Below are positions 1 through 9,452 of a stretch of DNA of 64,000 bases, piece after piece. This DNA is from Ehrlichia ruminantium str. Welgevonden (GTDB lineage Bacteria; Pseudomonadota; Alphaproteobacteria; Rickettsiales; Anaplasmataceae). Under the pieces are notes generated by a model, which did not search any database, was not told the DNA's origin, and worked only from the letters and a program-made list of their open reading frames with translations. The number at the start of each line of letters is the position of its first letter. The first letter of the stretch is position 1. The position numbers were made by a program, and so were the translations under genes. The stretch covers positions 248,001 to 312,000 of the forward strand of contig NC_005295.2 in NCBI RefSeq assembly GCF_000026005.1. The letters run 5' to 3'.

Positions 1-414
1 GCTTTTGGTTATGTAATAAAGCCTACTATCCACGTAACGCATGTTACATTGCAACCGAAGTCACCATATGGTAAAGAGGTTGTGAGGCATATAAATCCTA
101 AAACGGATAATTCTATACATACAAGTTCAATACCAAGATCAATACTGACTAATAGAAGCGATGGTGTATTTAAAAGTACAGCTAGTCCTATTAATCATGC
201 TTTTGGTTATGTAATAAAGCCTACTCGCCATGTAACGCATGTTACATTGCAACCGAAGTCACCATATGGTAAAGAGGTTGTGAGGCATATAAATCCTAAA
301 ACGGATAATTCTATACATACAAGTTCAATACCAAGATCAGTACTGACTAGTAAAAGCTATGATGTATTTAAAAGTACGGCTAGTCCTATTAATCATGCTT
401 TTGGTTATATGAAA
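1..414 (+). repeat. 198 bp in-frame coding tandem repeat
   Basis: Two complete 198 bp units (1-198, 199-396) differ at only about nine positions. A third unit begins at 397 but diverges after about six codons. The period is a multiple of three, so copy changes preserve the frame. More copies may lie upstream of the window edge. Confidence 0.9.
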
Positions 415-1134
415 CCTGCTAGTTCTGTTGTAGTGCCATTAGGTGATACTGATGTTTCAAAGCAAGTGGAAAGTGTTAGTAATGTTCCAGTACATCTTAC
501 TCCTACAGTAAGATCAGTATTAGTAGGTGATGCGTATCATGTATCTGGCAGTGAAAAAGATAGTGTTGGACATGAACAAGATCTGGGTCATGGTGATGTT
601 AGTACTGATGTTGTATTGAAACTAATGAGTGATAATGTATCCAACAATATTAGTAGGCATGTGAATAATTCTTTAGCTATAAAACATAAGATATTAGGTA
701 GAAAAGTAAAGTATAATATAAGGCGTAGTACTGTTAGATCTGGTGTTAATATTCGCAATAAAAGTACAGTGAGTACAAGATATACATCTCATGGCATACA
801 AGAGGCTAATAATATGAATGTTACATTGTTTAATCCTACACAGCATAATATTAGTAGTTATAATGGTAGTTTATTAAATAGTAATTCTGCTTTTAATACT
901 GAAAGTTCTGTTGATTATAAAGTAGTAATTGCAGTAATATCTAGTATACTGCTTATCTTTTTATTATTAGGTGGATTTAAATGTATAAAGTGGTATTTAG
1001 CAAAGTTGAATAGAAGAAGGATGTCTAATAATGAACAGGGATTTGTGATTTTTAATTTGGATAGTATTCAAAGTAGTGTTTCTGGTGTGCAAGTGACAAA
1101 AGGTACCACATCTCGAATAGAGAGTCTATTCTAG
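1..1134 (+). CDS. Tandem-repeat protein with C-terminal membrane anchor (5' end outside window)
   Basis: The reading frame is already open at base 1, so the start codon lies upstream of the window; only about 377 C-terminal residues are visible. The visible N-terminal part consists of 66-residue tandem repeats (198 bp each; copies at 1-198 and 199-396, then a diverging third start) rich in Ser, Thr, Lys and His. A Ser/Asn/Val-rich linker follows, then one strong hydrophobic segment (about bases 919-990, core VVIAVISSILLIFLLLGG), a basic stretch (KLNRRR) and a short tail. This suggests a repeat domain exposed outside the membrane with a short cytoplasmic tail. Ehrlichia tandem-repeat proteins (TRPs) are known immunodominant secreted effectors, but they normally lack a membrane anchor, so equating this with a TRP is inference. 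I do not recognise a named homologue. Copy number probably varies between strains. Confidence 0.75.
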   Translation, partial: AFGYVIKPTIHVTHVTLQPKSPYGKEVVRHINPKTDNSIHTSSIPRSILTNRSDGVFKSTASPINHAFGYVIKPTRHVTHVTLQPKSPYGKEVVRHINPKTDNSIHTSSIPRSVLTSKSYDVFKSTASPINHAFGYMKPASSVVVPLGDTDVSKQVESVSNVPVHLTPTVRSVLVGDAYHVSGSEKDSVGHEQDLGHGDVSTDVVLKLMSDNVSNNISRHVNNSLAIKHKILGRKVKYNIRRSTVRSGVNIRNKSTVSTRYTSHGIQEANNMNVTLFNPTQHNISSYNGSLLNSNSAFNTESSVDYKVVIAVISSILLIFLLLGGFKCIKWYLAKLNRRRMSNNEQGFVIFNLDSIQSSVSGVQVTKGTTSRIESLF

Positions 1135-1294
1135 TTATGTATGTGTTGTTTGTTTATAAAAATAGTGTTAATTTAAAAATTATTTCATGTTGTGTGTCAT
1201 ATTTTTGATTAATGTTTCTTTATTGATTGTTGTTTAATATTGACTGATTAGATTATTCTAACTACTGTTCATCCTGTGTTTTATGTAAAAAATC

Positions 1295-2743
1295 ATGTTG
1301 TTTTTTTCTAAAGTGCCTAAGAATAAGATAATTATATCCGTAGGAGATCATGGCGCAATAGTGTTGAACATTGTAGATGCTATAGTGCAGGATAAATATT
1401 TTATTGAAGGAATACATGATGTGGCTATGTCAAAAATTATTTCATGTATTACTGAATATAAAAAGTCATCGATATATCTTGTGTTAAATCATTCTGATCA
1501 AGTTTATACTGAACATAAATTACCGGCAAGTAATAAGATTACTGCAAAGTCTTTAATGAAGATCAATCTTAACAAGATAATGAGTGATTATGATGTTGGG
1601 ACTGCATTTTTGTTAACAGAACCAAATTCTACAAATAAGAATTGGCATTATATGTATGCAACAAGTAGACTAAATGAATTGTCTAAAAGTATACTAGATA
1701 CTATTCTTAGTAATTCAGGAAATTTTTGTGGTATACTATTATTACCAATTGAAATGGCATCACTTTGCAATAAGTTGTTAACAGTTCAATGTAAGAGTTG
1801 TGATGGATGGACAGTATTTGTAGCTTATACTAAGACTAATGATTTTAAGCACATTGTTTTATATAAAGGGAAAATAGTTTATGTTGGTAATATTATGCTT
1901 TCTGATGATGATACATCACCAGGCATTATTGCAGGCAAAATTTATCAGGAAGTACATGATATACTTTTATCACTTACTAAGCTTGGAGACACTAAAGAGT
2001 CAGTAATTAACCTATATATTATAACATCTAGTAGTATCAAGACTAGTTTATTATCTTGTGATTTTAAGAATATGGATAGTAATATTTTAACACCATATGA
2101 ATTATCCAAGATTTTAATGGTAAATCAATCTGCGAATATCATGAGTGAGTTTTGTGATACTGTGGTATTATCTGCTGTTATGGAACAATGTTCATTTATG
2201 ATTCTTCATACTAAGTATACTCGTCTATTGTGTAAGATTGGTTTTATCAACACATATTTGATCCCATTTTTACTATGTTTTATTACTGTAATATCCTTGT
2301 TGAATGTTGGGTATATGCTTAGGATAGATAGTCATTATGATGAAAGAGTGAGTATGCTTCTTCATCATGAACAACTAATATCTAATATTGAAAAAATTGA
2401 CAAGGATACTAGCCTTAGGCAAGTTAATGAGATGTATGAGACAATGGATGTATATAAGTCGCTTTTAGCTAGCGATTTTTTTTCTCTTGATTTGATATTT
2501 AAATTGCACAATGTAGATTTAACAGGATTTGTTATTAACTATATATCATTACATGTAACGGATAATGGTCTTAAAGTTAAATTATTACTTAAGTTTAATA
2601 AGGAAAAAGAATTTTTAGACTATTATAATAACTTGCAACTTAATATAAAGAATGAATTTAAAGAATATAAGGTAGAAGTCATAGATTCGCTACCTGATGT
2701 TTTAGATAATCATAAGATTGTTGTAGTTAAATTGGAGAAATAA
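1295..2743 (+). CDS. Bitopic membrane protein, PilM/GspL-like topology
   Basis: A 482-residue protein with a cytoplasm-type N-terminal domain of about 315 residues (beginning with a phosphate-loop-like ISVGDHGAIVLN), one membrane segment at about residues 318-342 (LIPFLLCFITVISLLNVGY) and a roughly 135-residue C-terminal domain starting with a helical, likely coiled-coil stretch. This order (actin-like fold, one helix, ferredoxin-like periplasmic domain) is the plan of GspL, or of PilM fused to PilN, in type II secretion and type IV pilus platforms. The next gene, four bases downstream, encodes a PilN/PilO-sized protein, which strengthens the comparison. The assignment is by topology and context, not by recognised sequence motifs. 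It begins with ATG 160 bp after the upstream gene and appears to head a three-gene operon. Confidence 0.7.
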   Translation: MLFFSKVPKNKIIISVGDHGAIVLNIVDAIVQDKYFIEGIHDVAMSKIISCITEYKKSSIYLVLNHSDQVYTEHKLPASNKITAKSLMKINLNKIMSDYDVGTAFLLTEPNSTNKNWHYMYATSRLNELSKSILDTILSNSGNFCGILLLPIEMASLCNKLLTVQCKSCDGWTVFVAYTKTNDFKHIVLYKGKIVYVGNIMLSDDDTSPGIIAGKIYQEVHDILLSLTKLGDTKESVINLYIITSSSIKTSLLSCDFKNMDSNILTPYELSKILMVNQSANIMSEFCDTVVLSAVMEQCSFMILHTKYTRLLCKIGFINTYLIPFLLCFITVISLLNVGYMLRIDSHYDERVSMLLHHEQLISNIEKIDKDTSLRQVNEMYETMDVYKSLLASDFFSLDLIFKLHNVDLTGFVINYISLHVTDNGLKVKLLLKFNKEKEFLDYYNNLQLNIKNEFKEYKVEVIDSLPDVLDNHKIVVVKLEK

Positions 2744-2747
2744 TTAG

Positions 2748-3374
2748 GTGAGTAGCAAATTATTAAAATGGTTGTGTGCAATAAAAGTTTCAATATGTTT
2801 AGTTTTGTTATGTATTTTATCTATTACATTATACTATCTGTATCACTCTAATGCTTCAGTAGTACGGTACAATACCAGTATTATGAATGAAAATCGTAAG
2901 TTAAGCTTTAAAATTGTAGATGTACATAAGCATGAAGCAATGCTGAATAATAGTGGAAGTTTATGGCAAGAGATATCGAATTCAAATATATATAGTACTT
3001 CTTATGAAGAAAATTTAGGTGCGTTAATTAGTAATTTATGTAAGAAATATTATTTGTTTAATTCTCAAATCAGCATGTCTACTCCTGAGGTAATTAACAA
3101 TGTTTTTGATAAACAGTATATAAGTGTGATTAAAAATCGTATTAAGATTAAATTTTCCTCTATAAGTGATGAGCAAGTATTTTTGTTTATTAATGCTATA
3201 CGTCATGATATTTCAGGATATGTTAAAATTATTAATGTTAGTATTGGAAAGAATACAGATATTACAAATGAAGTATTACAATCTGCCTTAAAAGGTGAGC
3301 CTGTATCTACTGTAAGAGGTAGAATTGTATTTGATTTGTATAGTATAATGGGTAAATTTATTGATGAAAATTAG
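2748..3374 (+). CDS. Inner-membrane protein with N-terminal anchor, PilO/GspM-like
   Basis: A 208-residue protein with one hydrophobic segment at about residues 13-32, then a helical region and a compact C-terminal domain. It starts with GTG four bases after the stop of the preceding gene and overlaps the following gene by about 11 bases, so the three are almost certainly co-translated. Size, single N-terminal helix and position after a GspL/PilM-like gene match the PilN/PilO/GspM platform proteins, but sequence identity is too low to call by eye. Alternatively it is a lineage-specific partner of the upstream protein. No catalytic motif is visible. Confidence 0.65.
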   Translation: MSSKLLKWLCAIKVSICLVLLCILSITLYYLYHSNASVVRYNTSIMNENRKLSFKIVDVHKHEAMLNNSGSLWQEISNSNIYSTSYEENLGALISNLCKKYYLFNSQISMSTPEVINNVFDKQYISVIKNRIKIKFSSISDEQVFLFINAIRHDISGYVKIINVSIGKNTDITNEVLQSALKGEPVSTVRGRIVFDLYSIMGKFIDEN

Positions 3375-3903
3375 TATATTGTTAGTGATAATTTTATTTA
3401 CTATACATAATGTATGTCAAGCTAGTCAGCATGACTGTATTGGTCTTATATATGCTTTAAATCATTGTGAAAGTTATACTTGTGATATAGATTTTATTGA
3501 TGATAAGATTCAATATACAGTGTTTGGTATGCGTAATGGTCGTTGTAAATTTTTTGAGCAGGATAGTTCTAGTGTTATGTTGTGTCATTTACCTAAAGAA
3601 AAGTTGGAATACATGTCTGAGTATTTAGTCAAGGTAGTTACTAATAATGTAAATGTGGATATTGATAAAGTTGGTAATATGTTGTCTAGTGTATGTGAAT
3701 TTTATTCTGTAGTACAAGAAAGTGTAATACCAGAAAATGAAGAAGTGACTGAGGAAAATGCGTTAGAAATTGAGCGTACTGCTGGATTAAAAAAGAGAGA
3801 ATCTGATATTAGGAAAATTAAGAGTATATTTTTTCCTAATAAGGATGTAGAAGCATTACATAGTATATATATGCAAAATACTAGAAAGAGCGAGCATCAT
3901 TAA
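3364..3903 (+). CDS. Small secreted Cys-containing protein, conserved-hypothetical type
   Basis: A protein of about 179 residues with a clear signal peptide (hydrophobic ISILLVIILFTIHNVCQA, then SQHDC). The mature N-terminal half contains regularly spaced cysteines (HDC, NHC, YTC, GRC, MLC) around an FGMRNGRC core, suggesting a disulfide-bonded periplasmic domain. The C-terminal third is charged and probably helical. ATG at 3364 overlaps the end of the preceding gene; a TTG one codon earlier (3361) is also possible. Co-translation with the two upstream membrane proteins suggests a periplasmic component of the same assembly. The function is unknown and I do not assign one. Confidence 0.65.
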   Translation: MKISILLVIILFTIHNVCQASQHDCIGLIYALNHCESYTCDIDFIDDKIQYTVFGMRNGRCKFFEQDSSSVMLCHLPKEKLEYMSEYLVKVVTNNVNVDIDKVGNMLSSVCEFYSVVQESVIPENEEVTEENALEIERTAGLKKRESDIRKIKSIFFPNKDVEALHSIYMQNTRKSEHH

Positions 3904-4752
3904 GATTATAAGTCAGATAAGGGTTTATGGATTATATCGGTAGTTTTATATTTTTGTTAGATTTAAAGTCACCTGTTATCTCTATATATTATATATATTT
4001 GACATAATAACATATTAATCTGATGTTGAATATGCTGTACTCATCTTTCTATATGATAAAGTTTATAAATGATTCTAGAAATTTATATTTTTGTAATAAT
4101 AGGTAACAAGTAATAAAAAGTTAAGTATATAAATTTTAATATATTAGTTCAATAAAGTGTAGTTTTATAATTTTACTACGAGCTTATGTATCATATAGTA
4201 GATGTGCTAGTTTATAATGTGATCCTTGTTAACTTTATATGCAATTTAATCTAAATAATAAGATGAGTTATATAGTGCTGTAGTAAATATAATGACTTTT
4301 TTGATTAAATAAAATAAATTTTAAAGACTTACAAACAGAGTCATAGTACAATCAGTCTAAGAAGTGATATTAAACTTTTAGTATTATTAATTCTTAATGT
4401 TAAATAAGTAAAGCAACAGCATGTCCATTAAGATAAATGATAATAAGACCTTACAAAACTACTGTAGCTGTTTAGTTTGTTTTTTGTAATATGAGGTACT
4501 TTTGTCTCTTTATGTTCTTTATACAGATAGCATACTTCAAATATAAATGTATCAAATAAGTATATATATGTTCATAATACTTTAGACATAGTCTATTAAG
4601 TAAAAAGTGAATTATGCTCATTTTAGTATCATATGTGATATAATAATCTGATTTTGTGGTAGGAAAAAAGTCAAGCTGATAGTTGATAATTTATGTACTT
4701 GACTAATAATAAGACAAATGATATTGATCACATATAAGGGTATAAGTGTTTT
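3904..4752. other. 849 bp intergenic gap
   Basis: Very AT-rich with stops in all frames. I see no gene, RNA or clear repeat apart from the candidate promoter near 4,700. Confidence 0.6.
4699..4727 (+). promoter_or_regulatory. Candidate sigma70-type promoter for the metallo-hydrolase gene
   Basis: TTGACT at 4699-4704, a 17 bp spacer, then TATTGA at 4722-4727, 25 bases before the ATG at 4753. A weak AAGGG lies at 4736-4740. The match is reasonable, but chance matches are common in this AT-rich DNA. Confidence 0.4.
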
Positions 4753-5541
4753 ATGAAGATAACAATTCTTGGTTCTGGTTCATCTAGTGGCGTGCCAATT
4801 ATAGGATGTGATTGTAGTGCATGTAAGTCGCATTTACAATATAATAAACGTACAAGAGCTTCAGCACTTTTTGAGAATAATGGAACTAAGCTGCTAGTTG
4901 ATACTACTCCTGATTTAAGGATTCAAGCATTACAACATAATTTATCATCTGTTGATGGTATACTTTATACTCATTTTCACTCAGATCATTGTGATGGTAT
5001 CTCAGATCTTCAACCTTTTGTGCCTACTAACGAATTAAATACCGTACATATATATAGTGATGTAATGACTTTATGTTCACTTGTTGCAAGTAATTCGTAT
5101 TTCTTTATTCGAGGAATTGTTTCTAAATGGAAAAAATGTCATTATTTAACTCCTAACATTATGTATTATTATCAGGAATATAATATCGGAAGCTTTCGTA
5201 TATTGATGATAAAGCAAGACCATGGTGTTGCTGATTGTAATGGATTTATATTTAATAATCAGGTGGCGTATTGTACAGATGTTAAGTCTTTTCCAAAAAA
5301 ATCTTTTGACTTGCTATATAAGATAAAGGTCCTAATACTAGGATGTTTAAAATATGAAGAATCTTTTGCACATTCTAGTGTTAATACATGTTTAGAGTGG
5401 GTAGCAGAGCTCAAGCCAGAAACTACCATTTTTACCCATATGAGTCATGATTTGGAATACTATTCTTTAATTGATTATATAAAAAGTCGTATTGATGCTA
5501 ATGTTATTGTTGGTTATGATGGCTTACAGTTTGTAATATGA
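4753..5541 (+). CDS. PhnP-like MBL-fold metal-dependent hydrolase
   Basis: A 262-residue metallo-beta-lactamase-fold protein. The N-terminus reads ITILGSGSSSGVPIIGCDC, as in PhnP-family phosphodiesterases, with a CxCxxC cluster (C19, C21, C24) like the structural zinc site of PhnP. The catalytic metal motif HFHSDH is at residues 74-79, and downstream His and Asp residues (DHGVAD, YCTDV, FTHMSHD) complete the dinuclear site. The family hydrolyses cyclic phosphate or phosphodiester bonds. No phosphonate C-P lyase genes are nearby, so the real substrate is probably a nucleotide or cofactor cyclic phosphate (inference). It stands alone between long gaps. Confidence 0.85.
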   Translation: MKITILGSGSSSGVPIIGCDCSACKSHLQYNKRTRASALFENNGTKLLVDTTPDLRIQALQHNLSSVDGILYTHFHSDHCDGISDLQPFVPTNELNTVHIYSDVMTLCSLVASNSYFFIRGIVSKWKKCHYLTPNIMYYYQEYNIGSFRILMIKQDHGVADCNGFIFNNQVAYCTDVKSFPKKSFDLLYKIKVLILGCLKYEESFAHSSVNTCLEWVAELKPETTIFTHMSHDLEYYSLIDYIKSRIDANVIVGYDGLQFVI

Positions 5542-5884
5542 TGTTAAATTGAAGTTATTATCTGTGTTGTATTATCTCATAATATTTATTAGTTGACACT
5601 CTATAATACGTATTTATTGTATGTATGTTATTAATTCTGCTTTATATCTAGTATAAGAGCGGAAATATTGTCAAGTTACTAAAGACCATATAATTGTGTA
5701 TATGTGTTGTTATTAGGTTTCTCTGATATGATGATATTGTTTAGTTGAAAGTTTTATAGTGGATATTTGCACATAATTATTATTTCAGTTATATTTTCCT
5801 TGTAATATGTGGTGTTCCTTAATCATTGATATATTGATATTGTTTAATATTAATTATGTTAACCAAAAATCAATTTGTATAACT
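5542..5884. other. Intergenic DNA before the 216 bp repeat array
   Basis: AT-rich, without supported genes. Weak resemblance to the following repeats starts near 5,820. Confidence 0.4.
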
Positions 5885-5888
5885 ATAA

Positions 5889-6745
5889 TTTGTTTGTAAC
5901 GTGATTACATAGTGAATATTGGTAATAATATCATTATTACTACTTATATATTAGGATATTTTTATTGTGTTGATCTAATATCAATTTATCTGACTCTTTG
6001 TAGTACAGTTTATGTATTATTGTTTGAATTATATTATTGATATGATCATCATGTGAGAAGTATTAATGGTGGTAAAACAGTATTTATTGGTTAATTAATA
6101 TAACTTTGTTTGTAACGTGATGACATAGTGAATATTGGTAATAATATCATTATTACTACTTGTATATTAGAATGATTTTTATTGTGTTGATCTAATATCA
6201 ATTTATCTGACTCTTTGTAGTACAGTTTATATATTATTGTTTGAATTATATTCTTGATATGATCATCATGTGAGAAGTATTAGTGGTGGTAAAACAGTAT
6301 TTATTGGTTAATTAATATAACTTTGTTTGTAATGTGAGATTATATAGCCAATATTGATAGTACTATGAATTATAGTTACTTAATGTGTTTAGGTATTATT
6401 TAATTATGTTGAACTAATGTCTATGAGGAAATTATCTGACTAGCCAAGACTTGTGTGTGATCATCACTTGGTTAGTATTAATTATGGTAAACTATATTTA
6501 TGGTAGTTTCACCTAATTAATAGCTTATTTATAATAGCATTAATTAATATTGATAATAATGTAATGTTGTTCCTTATATGTTTATACGTGATTTTTTGAT
6601 TATATTTTTAACTAAATATCTATTAATAAATTTATATCACTGACTCTCGTTGTTGTGTTATGTATGTATACTAATAACTTGTTGTATTGTGTAATAGTAT
6701 AACAATTAATATTAGGTGAATTCTAGTGGTGATTGGTGATTGAAA
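5889..6745. repeat. 216-217 bp tandem repeat array grading from intact to decayed copies
   Basis: Copy 1 (5889-6104) and copy 2 (6105-6321) are nearly identical; anchor strings such as GTAACGTGA and ATATTGGTAATAATATC recur 216 bases apart. A third, degenerate copy follows (6322 to about 6535) in which the gene-free unit is still recognisable (TTTGTTTGTAATGTGA, GTGATCATCACTTG, TTAGTATTAAT). A faint fourth copy may reach about 6,745. No ORF spans it. Such arrays of variable copy number are known from E. ruminantium. Confidence 0.85.
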
Positions 6746-7353
6746 TTTGTGTGATGGATTTAGAATTATTATTGATGCTTTTATTTAATTATGTAGTGTA
6801 AAAAAAAAAATGAACAAGTATATACTTGATAATACTAGAAGCACATCTTTTTTATCAGATTCTAATAAACAATAGCCGTTTAAATACTATGAGATTTTAG
6901 ATTGTATAGTGATTAAATATTAAATTTAATTCTGTTAATATGGTATTAATTTAATGTTTATAACTTATTAGTATATTTTCTTGGTAAAAATTTACACATA
7001 AATAGTTGTTAGAATTTTGAATCGAAAGTAATAAGAATGCATGATGAAATCTAAAATTATATATATTTATAGGTGTAGAACTTGTAATAGGAAATGTTAA
7101 TATATAAGACCAAGAATTTTTATGTGAGCTTGTAATAAATGTTTAACTAATTTATTGGATTTTGATAAAAAATAGCAAAAATATGACTAGAGATCTGATT
7201 AATATATATGGCAGTGAAATTTATCAAAAGGATATTGTGTATATAAACTCAAAAAAATCCTTGTGTTGGTTTATGAGGGTATTTAATAGAAAGTAATAAG
7301 AATATGATGATAGCTATATTATTTTATGGATAATAATATAAGCTTCAAAGTTC
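6746..7353. other. Intergenic remainder downstream of the repeat array
   Basis: AT-rich with no ORF. The 15-base string GAAAGTAATAAGAAT occurs twice (about 7024 and 7289), possibly the trace of another ancient duplication. Nothing else is supported. Confidence 0.4.
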
Positions 7354-8160
7354 TTATTGTAAGTCTGTAATGAAGTATTTGATTGATTCATCTAAACTTA
7401 ATGGTAATTTTTCTAGGTTATATTGTAAATCTGATGCAATTCCATAGGTTCTAGGAATAGGTTGTATTTTGTTTTGTATTCCATGAATTAATCCCTGTAA
7501 AATAGAAGTGATTACTTGTTTATGATTGCAATCTGAACCAGCTACTCTGTGTTCTATTCTACATCTATTAGGATTGTTTGTAGTGTTTGGTATCCTTATA
7601 GCAGTGCTTCTATTATTTCCTCCCCAGCTGATAGTTGTAGGAGTATCTATATCAGCATGTATATATCTTAAATATGAATCACTATATGGTGCAAAAAATA
7701 TCATATGTTTTTTCATTAATGTGCATAAACCTCCTATGCTGTATAACAAATATGTACTTACTTCGTTATTTTGTTGGAAAAATAGATTGTTTGCATTTTT
7801 ATCAAGTAAGTTTATGTGCACATGAAATGCACTCCCTGGTTTATCTAAATATGGTTTTGCAGAAAAATTAATGGTTCCTTTATGGTTTTGTGCTGTATTA
7901 TGCAAAATTTCTTTGATTGTATTAATTTCAGATATAAGTCTAGAAATATTAGTGGTATATGATGTTTGTATTTCATATTGTAATTTGCTTTTTTCTTGTA
8001 TTATATTACAGTTAAAGCAAGATAGTTTATTTTTTATGTTATTAATAACTAATTTCAAATTGTCTAATGATATATGGTCAAAGTAAAACTCTAGTTCTAT
8101 ACCTATTACTGGAGTTATATTTAGATTATTAGTAAGATAATTTAGTGTATACTCTAACAT
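7354..8160 (-). CDS. Minimal glutamine-synthetase-like ligase (catalytic domain only)
   Basis: A 268-residue protein carrying the glutamine synthetase catalytic motifs in order: IELEF (E22, E24), QEKSKLQYE (E56, E63), GSAFHVH (H113), NNRSTAIRIP (R184, R189) and RIEHR (E203, R205). These align with the metal-, ammonium- and ATP-binding residues of GlnA/PuuA enzymes. Normal family members are about 440-470 residues. Here the N-terminal beta-grasp domain is absent and the loops between motifs are short. ATG lies five bases after the pstC stop, so it is translated with pstC and there is no room for a missing N-terminus. It could make glutamine or another gamma-glutamyl amide. The intact motifs argue against a decaying pseudogene. 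Regulation is presumably shared with pstC. Confidence 0.8.
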   Translation of the reverse strand: MLEYTLNYLTNNLNITPVIGIELEFYFDHISLDNLKLVINNIKNKLSCFNCNIIQEKSKLQYEIQTSYTTNISRLISEINTIKEILHNTAQNHKGTINFSAKPYLDKPGSAFHVHINLLDKNANNLFFQQNNEVSTYLLYSIGGLCTLMKKHMIFFAPYSDSYLRYIHADIDTPTTISWGGNNRSTAIRIPNTTNNPNRCRIEHRVAGSDCNHKQVITSILQGLIHGIQNKIQPIPRTYGIASDLQYNLEKLPLSLDESIKYFITDLQ

Positions 8161-8165
8161 ATGTA

Positions 8166-9290
8166 CTAATTAACTTTAATTGGTTTTACTGTCTTTTTTG
8201 TGATATGTAATGCAAGTATATTGAGAAACCATGTAATTATGAATAGGGTAAGTCCTAAAGCATATGCAGATGATGTTTGAATGCTATTGAAATTTTGATC
8301 ACCTGTTAAGATTGTTGCAATCTGTACTGTAATAGTCGTGACGGTTTGCAATGGGTTAAAAGTTAGATGTGCTGTGATTCCAGCAGCCATTAATACAATC
8401 ATTGTTTCTCCTATTATTCGTGAGATTGATAATATAATTGCACTAATGATATTGGGTAAAGCATATGGAATTATAATATTCCATATGGTATCTGCTCTTG
8501 TTGCTCCCAGTGCCATAGAGCCATATTTTATAGTTTTTGGTACAGATCGTATAGCATTTTCCATTAAAGATGTTATTAATGGTAAAATCATGATACCTAT
8601 GACTAATCCAGCAACTAGTGCATTTTCTGATTGAGCATTAAGGTTATAATATTTTGCTAAGCTTCTAATTGATGGTGATAAAAATACTACTGCAAAGTAT
8701 CCATATACTACTGTAGGGATACCTGCTAATATTTCGAGAATTGTATTAATAGTATATCTTATTCTTTTATTTGCATATTCACTAATGTAAATTGCAGATA
8801 ATAATCCTAAAGGTACTGCTATCGTAATAGCAACAATAACAATTAGTAATGTGCCACTCAATAGTGGTAATATGCCAAATGATCCTGCTAGTTTTTCATT
8901 GATTATTTCTGGATTTGGTTGCCAAGTAACACCGAATAGGAAGTCTGTTAGTGGTATTTTACTGAAAAATAATGCTGAGTTATAACCTAGGCATACTACT
9001 ATACATATTACGATAAGGAATAATATTCCTACAGACAAAAACATAATGAATTTCAATAATAAGAATTCTTTATCTACATATGTTACTATTAATATAACAG
9101 CTAATGTGATGAATATAATGCCAATAAATATCATGCTAAAGTTTTGTAGATACAATGAATAGCAGATGATTACTGGAGAGATAACATTCAAGGAAGTTAT
9201 AATATGAAACTTATCTTCAAAAATGAGTGTAATTTTGTAGTAATTTCCTATTAGTAAAGCAATAAATAATAATATTGTAAATAGTATCAT
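8166..9290 (-). CDS. pstC: Phosphate ABC transporter permease PstC
   Basis: A 374-residue integral membrane protein. The PstC signature is clear: FLFGVTWQPNPE, then SFGILPLLSGTLLIV, IAVPLGLLSAIYISEYA and ILEILAGIPTVVYGY. The permease EAA loop is seen as GSMALGATRADTIWNIIIPYALPNI. An N-terminal extension of about 100 residues adds extra hydrophobic segments. It forms the inner-membrane channel of high-affinity phosphate uptake with PstA, PstB and the binding protein. The binding protein is encoded about 8 kb away in this window and PstA/PstB are not here. It is divergent from alaS and precedes the short glutamine-synthetase-like gene in one transcription unit. Confidence 0.9.
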   Translation of the reverse strand: MILFTILLFIALLIGNYYKITLIFEDKFHIITSLNVISPVIICYSLYLQNFSMIFIGIIFITLAVILIVTYVDKEFLLLKFIMFLSVGILFLIVICIVVCLGYNSALFFSKIPLTDFLFGVTWQPNPEIINEKLAGSFGILPLLSGTLLIVIVAITIAVPLGLLSAIYISEYANKRIRYTINTILEILAGIPTVVYGYFAVVFLSPSIRSLAKYYNLNAQSENALVAGLVIGIMILPLITSLMENAIRSVPKTIKYGSMALGATRADTIWNIIIPYALPNIISAIILSISRIIGETMIVLMAAGITAHLTFNPLQTVTTITVQIATILTGDQNFNSIQTSSAYALGLTLFIITWFLNILALHITKKTVKPIKVN

Positions 9291-9452
9291 AATTATTTAA
9301 AAAATAGATTTCACAAGTTTTTACATTATATAAATTAAAAATTATACCTTTATAGTATAAGTTAATATATATGATTTTATCACTTTTATAGTGCTTTGTA
9401 ATATCAAATGTGTATTTTTATTATATAGCCTGTATTTAAAAAGAATTAATGT

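Noticed and set aside
5889-6745. CRISPR array
   Set aside because: Units of 216 bp are contiguous duplicates without short palindromic repeats and unique spacers; no cas genes are in the window.
7526-8086. Plus-strand ORFs opposite the glutamine-synthetase-like gene
   Set aside because: They are shadows; the minus frame carries clear family motifs and is continuous.
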